This document shows positions 58,736-64,000 of a stretch of DNA of 64,000 nt, piece by piece. This DNA is from Mauremys mutica (taxonomy: Eukaryota > Chordata > Testudines > Geoemydidae): assembly GCF_020497125.1 (NCBI RefSeq), contig NC_059077.1:22328840-22392839 (forward strand), read 5' to 3'. The notes under the pieces are model-generated. The model did no database searches, was not told where the DNA came from, and worked only from the letters and a program-made list of their open reading frames with translations. Position numbers and translations under genes: made by a program. Position 1 is the first letter of the stretch, and every line of letters begins with the position of its first letter.

Positions 58736-58901
58736 GCCCCAGTTACACTACTGATTCTGCCCTAATTCTCATTCTGCTTTAATAGGAGTTTTGCCTAAGT
58801 GTGGAGTAAAATCACATGATTTGGCCCAGAGTGGTTTGACTCCCTGACTTTTAATGGAATTACTCTGGATTTACACCAGTGTTCAGAACAGATTTTGGCC
58901 C
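58736..58901. mobile_element. Old foldback MITE copy, GGCCAAATT family
   Basis: Begins GGGCCCCAGTTACACTACTG and ends with ATTTACACCAGTGTTC followed by ATTTTGGCCC; the ends are inverted. It is longer than the other copies, perhaps because of an internal duplication. Confidence 0.58.
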
Positions 58902-59222
58902 TTTACTTTTATTTTACATCACAAAGAGATTTTATCAAATTAATGGTCAGATCTCTTTTGTGTTGCGTATACACAGTTCTCATTTAAATTACTCCCCAGC
59001 ACATTTTAGGAATAGATAATTAATTTATTGGTGCATAGTGAACTCTGGCACTAGAGCTACAGTTGCACCTACACACTTCACAATTAAACATGTTTTGAAA
59101 AAAACAGAATTTAGCATGCACCTTTTTTATATTTGACCTAAACTATTGTGTGAGTAGAATATGACCCACTTTTTAAGCTGTACAAACTAGGAATATGTGT
59201 GTATATATCTAGGGGTAATCAT

Positions 59223-59508
59223 CATGGCAGCAGGGCCGGCATTAGGCCGATTCGCCCAATTCCCCGGAATCAGGCCCTGCGCCTAAGAGGGCCCCGCGCC
59301 TTAGGCGCCTTTTTAATTTTTTTTTACTTTTTAACTTACATGGCAGTGGTCCAGGGCTTCAGTGGCATTTCAGCGGCAGGGGGTCCTTCGGTGCCGTGGA
59401 AGACCCGGAGCGGACCTCCCGCACCGCTGAAGTGCCACCAAAGCCCTGGACCGCCACCGGGTATTCAAATCGGGCCCCACAGTTAATAAAGCCAGCCCTG
59501 CATGGCAG
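59223..59508. mobile_element. hAT MITE with perfect 8-bp target duplication
   Basis: The element is 59231-59500 (270 bp), from CAGGGCCGGCATTAGGC to AAAGCCAGCCCTG. CATGGCAG flanks it at 59223-59230 and 59501-59508. The interior holds a palindromic GCGCC/GGCGC segment near 59280-59310 and a pair of GCTTCAGTGGC / GCTGAAGTGCC blocks near 59354 and 59427. Non-coding. Confidence 0.93.
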
Positions 59509-61814
59509 CATACCATGTAGGAAGAGGTCACCTCCACTTAGATGTGGAGCTGAGGATTAGATTTGCCATCTTAAATAAGGGGCAGACTAACAGAGATTTA
59601 AATGAACTGCAAACATGAAAAAAAAAGAAAATATTAATTCCACTTTTCTTAAATAACAAGAGAAATGTCCTGCATCTATTGCATATCAGTCAGGCCCGTT
59701 CTTTTTAATTTGAAATTGTAAATTTTTGCTGAAATGTATGGGGGAAATTTGCACACAGACAGTAATTTGACTGATGCCTTAAGTAACCACCAGGTTCTGA
59801 ATGGGACTATTGTCAAACTCTGCCATTTCTGTTTTCAGTGGGTTCATGTGAAAATATTTTTCTTCTTCTGTTTTTAAATTGCTTCACAAATCAGAAGTTT
59901 CTCTTTGAGGTTTTGTTTCAGACACACAACTCGTTCAAAGTCAACATGTTTCTCCTGGTTTCACATCAAAACAGTTTTGACATGAAACCAAAAGTCAGTT
60001 CAACTTCACTGGAAACTGCTCAGGTTTGGTGGGATGGTCCATGAACTTTAGCAAACCTGGCCCAATAATTAAACTTGTAACAAAGTCCAAGGTGAGCTTT
60101 TTTTACAACTGAAAGTTTTGCACACTTCTGTCTAAGATTCCATACCCATCTTCTTGACACCCAAATCATGTGACACACATTAGACATTTAGACAAACTAA
60201 AAATAATTAGGCTTTTTCTAAACACTGATGTCTCCTCCATTTACCGATATCACTGTAGATTATAAGCATTCAGTTGGTACTGCCTGCTACTGTTGATGAT
60301 GTGGTCTTTACTCCCTTCCCGCTATTCAGCAGACAAGCAACTAATCAGTCTGGCCATTCACTGAGTGAGCTGACAACTGCAAGAACCAGATGCTAAACTC
60401 TAGAATTTATTTTTCCAGTAGGGTCATCTAGGTCTTTGATTTGTTTCCTAGCTAGCCTCTTCTAAAGCATTTTATCTGGCTTCTTGGCCGATTTCCACCA
60501 CAACAATAAAGTATTTGTATGTCTTAGCTTCCCCATAATCACCAACTCCAACTGCAGTTCTAAGAAATCCCCTGTGTAAAGATGTGAAGTTTTTATTTTT
60601 GTTGCGAAAGCTGCCAGTGAGGTACAGATTTTGTTATGTCAGATACAATATTCATATCTTGTTTATAACTGCTGAAAAGAACATACTGTAAAGTTTCATC
60701 CACAGAGTCGACGCTTCACATTTATCAGAACAGGATTTGCACTCTGATGTTTGTACAATTACAAAAGTTATCTCTAATGGGTGGAGGAACAATGTCTGTT
60801 TTGAGTGGAGGGAATCCATCCAAATCTCAATGGACAGCAAAAGAAGGACATGAAAAACTGGGATAGCCTTTGCAATCACACTGATAACAGAGAGTCACCC
60901 TGACAGCATGCAAAAGAAGTTAAAATCCCAAGCATATTGCACAGGAAGATTTTTTTCCCCTCAGTTTCATCTAGAGTTTAATTTTAAGTGGAAGTGAACT
61001 CACAAATATATATAGTGTGCGCACACACGTTTTCCAAGAGTGTATCTCATAAGCTCCAAATATATTGTTGCTGCATAAAGATTTGCATCAACACAAAAAA
61101 TATTGACTAATGAATTACTTATTTATCAATGTCTATTACCTGGTTCTGTACCAATCTTTTAATTACTTTTCAGTCCTTGAGTAGCTTAAATACTGCATAA
61201 GTTTCAGGCCTTTAAACATCTCTACTCTTCAATCTGACTTTTTCTTTCCTGGAATGCAGGTTCATTGGTGGGCTCTAGAGTTTAATTTAGGGTTAGGATG
61301 GATTGCCAACACTTTTTCTTATGCTTGTCAATCCTTGAAAAAATATGTCTCAGGCAGATGAATTACAGATGTGGAAAACAACATGGAAAAATGTATGGAG
61401 AGAGACTAAACATGTAGTTTATGCTGGGCATAGCTCCCTATTTTGCAGTTTGATGCTAATATAGTATTCTGAATGTATACAGCAAATGACTACATAGTGA
61501 ACATCTTCTGTCATGAAGAATTTCATAGCTCTACCAATTTAGCAGATAGATATACATACAGTAAAACAAATCTTCATCCCACAAACGCAGCCCAAATTTA
61601 GAGCTTGGCAAAATTCGTTGACTGACACTGTTTGTGGCAAAAAACACAAGATTCCATGACACAGGAATATTTCACAAATTCATGTCGGTTTTGATGAACT
61701 ATTCATTTAGGGGAAGCAACTAAATCATAAAAAATTGAGACATTTCCTTTTGACATTTTTTAAATGAAATGTTTAATTTTTTCATTCAAAATCACTTTGT
61801 TTCATGCAGTGTAT
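59509..61814. other. AT-rich stretch, nothing recognised
   Basis: No coding region, RNA gene or repeat that I can name. Confidence 0.5.
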
Positions 61815-61945
61815 TTGTAGCAATGTGAGTCTTAGAATAGAGAGACAAGGTGGGTGAGGTAATATCTTTTATTGGACCAGTTTCTGTTGGTGAGAGAAAC
61901 AAGCTTTTGAGCCATACAGAGCTCTTCTTCAGGTCTGGGAAAGGT
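61815..61945. mobile_element. Foldback element, left part only
   Basis: GAGACAAGGTGGGTGAGGTA at 61841 through AAGCTTTTGAGCCATACAG matches the left arm and centre of the copies at 7956-8125 and 53419-53611. The complementary right arm is missing, but sequence after the centre (GAGCTCTTCTTCAGGTCTGG) continues, suggesting a longer parent element. Confidence 0.75.
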
Positions 61946-62021
61946 AGTCCAAGCATCACAGTTAATTGCAAGGTGGAATAGATTGTTTAGCATAGGTAGT
62001 TAGCATATATTCTCAGAGACC

Positions 62022-62162
62022 GTTCCAGATAGGGTGACCAAATAGCAAGAGTGAAAAATCGGGACAGGGGGTGGGGGGATAATAGGAGCCTATATAAGAA
62101 AAAGCTCCAAATATCAGGACTGTCCCTATAAAATCAGGACATCTGGTCACCCTAGTTCCAGG
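62022..62162. mobile_element. 125-bp hAT-type MITE, second copy, inverted
   Basis: The element is 62030-62154, from TAGGGTGACCAAATAGC to CATCTGGTCACCCTA, the reverse orientation of 5682-5806. Flanks GTTCCAGA (62022-62029) and GTTCCAGG (62155-62162) match at 7 of 8 positions, consistent with an 8-bp duplication. Confidence 0.87.
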
Positions 62163-64000
62163 TAGAGTGGACCACTATACCTCTGCAGTCATAGGATAAA
62201 AAGAGGGGATTCACGGGTTGCAGGATGTTGTAATAAGTCATAAATCCACTGGTTTTGTTTTGAAATTTTCTTTAATTTTATTTTTAAAAATTTAAAAAAG
62301 TTAAAAAATGCCTGAAATTAAAATGATATATTTAGTGTCAGTTCCAACAGAATTGTTTTTAATTTGCAACACATTTTTTTGGCTTTTTTGTTTCACTGAA
62401 AATTTCAAAAACTTTTTTGGGCTGGCCTGCAACAATTTTTTTTGCTTTAAAAATTGCCTACAAACCAAAAAACTCCATTATTTACCCAGCCCAGATTCTC
62501 GGATGCCAACAGTGTGCTTATCACTGAACAAAACCCAGAAGATGACACTATTCCTACTCCCATGGAGTTTACGATCTAAGGGCTAGACTCTTCCACCTTT
62601 ACTCATGTTAAATAGAACTTGTTGTCCATGTTATTTAGGAGTAAGGTAGTAATCAACATGAGTAGAGGTGGCAAAATCTGGGCCTTAGAAAGTCAGACTG
62701 CTGTAGGTGACAAGAGGGAAGCTAATAAAGCATGTAATACATTTTGTATTTTTTTACTTCTTTTAATTGGTATGATGTAACATTAGTTCGCGTGTAACTT
62801 GGCTGGCACTAGTAGGCGTGACAGAAGGACTGTGGCTGCAGACAATTTTGAATGAAGTGTGTGTAGCTGCCTTTTCACCAGGGGAAAAGGGGGAGTTCCA
62901 GGCATAAGGCACAGCATGAAAATAGCTTGAAGAGGAAAGAGGGAGAAGTGCATTGAGGGAGTGTTGAAGTGGGAAAGGTCTGAGTGAAAGGAAGGGAACA
63001 AGAACAGGAATAATAAGAAATTCACCATCCCTTCTTGCAATGTAGTAATGGTTTAATAGCTCATGGCAAAACCATGTAATATACACAGGATGTTCCCTTA
63101 TAGGTCATGTTTTCTAGACCTTTAATCATTTTTGTTGCTCTTCTCTGGACTTTCTCCAATTTGTCCACGTCTTTCCTGAAAGATGGAAGAGTGTTAACTC
63201 TCACACTAAAAAGTGCTAGAGGATCTTCTATGTCTCCAGTTGGCTAGAACCTCAGTTTACACTACATATGAAGGACAGCCTTCCAGTATCCAAGTGCCTC
63301 CAGAACTATTTGGGGCATTGATCAGAACTGACTCCAGTGTTGTGACTTCTTGAATTTCAAGCAAGTTTCATTCCACCTATTCCCTTCCCTCTAACAAGCT
63401 CTTGGTCAGAGATAGGTGGCTAAGCTGACAATTGGATTCAGATGCTATGCAGCTTTTGGGGTGTGACTAGTCAGATGACATTTGGACCTTAGTATAATTT
63501 AAATATAAGCCTCACTTAACCAGGACCCAAAACCTCTCCTCCCCTGATAGACTCCAAGATTGATCTATCTATACTTTAACACATGTTGGGGGGGGAAGAG
63601 GCTTTGCCTCACCTTCTACCCCATTATTTTAGGGTGTTTCTGAGTGCAACTCCTGAGCTTTTCCTATATGTCTAGTTGCCACACTCTCTTATCTACAGTC
63701 GGGGGGAGAAGGGGGGCTGAAGGATGGGAGGCAGCAAAGATAAGGCTCTCCCCAATCCACTGTATCTCCATACAATCAAATTGCCTGCCCCTTCCCTATT
63801 TGGCAGCAGTGAGGCAGAAAACAGTTGACTGAGACTTGTCTTTCTCTGGGCATGAGATGTTCCAGCCTTCACTTGGGTAATATGTGGTAGTAAAAACCCT
63901 GCTCAGTATCTCAGCGGAGCATGCATCTCTAAAGGCTGTTTGGATCAGGAAAGGAGACCCCTTATCTTTGCTGTCCCCTGCACTGAAAATTGAAGATGGG
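62163..64000. other. Mostly unassigned, with a CR1 trace
   Basis: No gene is supported. 63108-63190 (TAGACCTTTAATCATTTTTG, then TTGCTCTTCTCTGGACTTTC) is a minus-strand CR1 fragment. 62583-62690 has ACTCATGTTAAATAG and TCAACATGAGTAGAG in inverted arrangement with GGGCTAGACTC and ATCTGGGCC ends, probably another old foldback MITE. Confidence 0.5.

Overview
The window looks like non-coding DNA from an amniote, most likely a hidden-necked turtle. I found no exon of a host gene that I can support. The turtle assignment rests on repeat content: a tRNA-derived SINE with a CR1-like tail at 45847-46026 that matches the turtle polIII/SINE family as I remember it, several CR1 LINE copies on both strands, PIF/Harbinger elements whose Myb/SANT-like and DDE transposase genes are still readable, and many short hAT and Harbinger MITEs with intact target-site duplications. 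Species-level placement is inference.

Layout. 1-2634 is a telomere-like satellite with a 36-bp unit; it runs off the left edge. 3588-5430 is a CR1 LINE on the minus strand. 5682-8125 holds a 125-bp hAT MITE, a piece of a larger TIR element and a foldback element. 8126-18440 is mostly unremarkable AT-rich DNA with a CR1 3' end (12855-13135), an L2-like LINE (13185-13990) and microsatellites. 18446-20035 is a GC-rich block, probably a transposon piece. 20143-20859 may be a solo LTR. 21618-26080 is a dense run of hAT and Harbinger MITEs, two CR1 tails and a MIR-type SINE. 26700-28190 carries three copies of one unnamed dispersed repeat. 28800-30315 is a plus-strand CR1. 31610-33574 contains MITEs, a 20-bp hairpin and one TIR element nested in another. 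34965-35261 is a hAT MITE.

The centre of the window (about 36420-47071) is the most structured part. It reads as one degraded minus-strand endogenous retrovirus: LTR-like direct repeats at both ends, gag-like pieces, a possible protease trace, most or all of pol missing, and env ends. It was later split by a 4.88-kb Harbinger transposon (37842-42720, TAA target duplication) inside env, and by a hAT-like piece plus the turtle SINE inside gag. The Harbinger keeps a two-exon Myb/SANT-like gene on the plus strand and a transposase remnant on the minus strand; both are broken.

The right side (47072-64000) has a second Harbinger copy (50670-51950), foldback elements, a TIR element interrupted by a hAT MITE (54296-55614), another hAT MITE (59231-59500), a second 125-bp MITE copy (62030-62154) and old repeat fragments. 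Every protein-like segment I recognise belongs to a mobile element and is broken, so the window records successive insertions and contains no working gene set.
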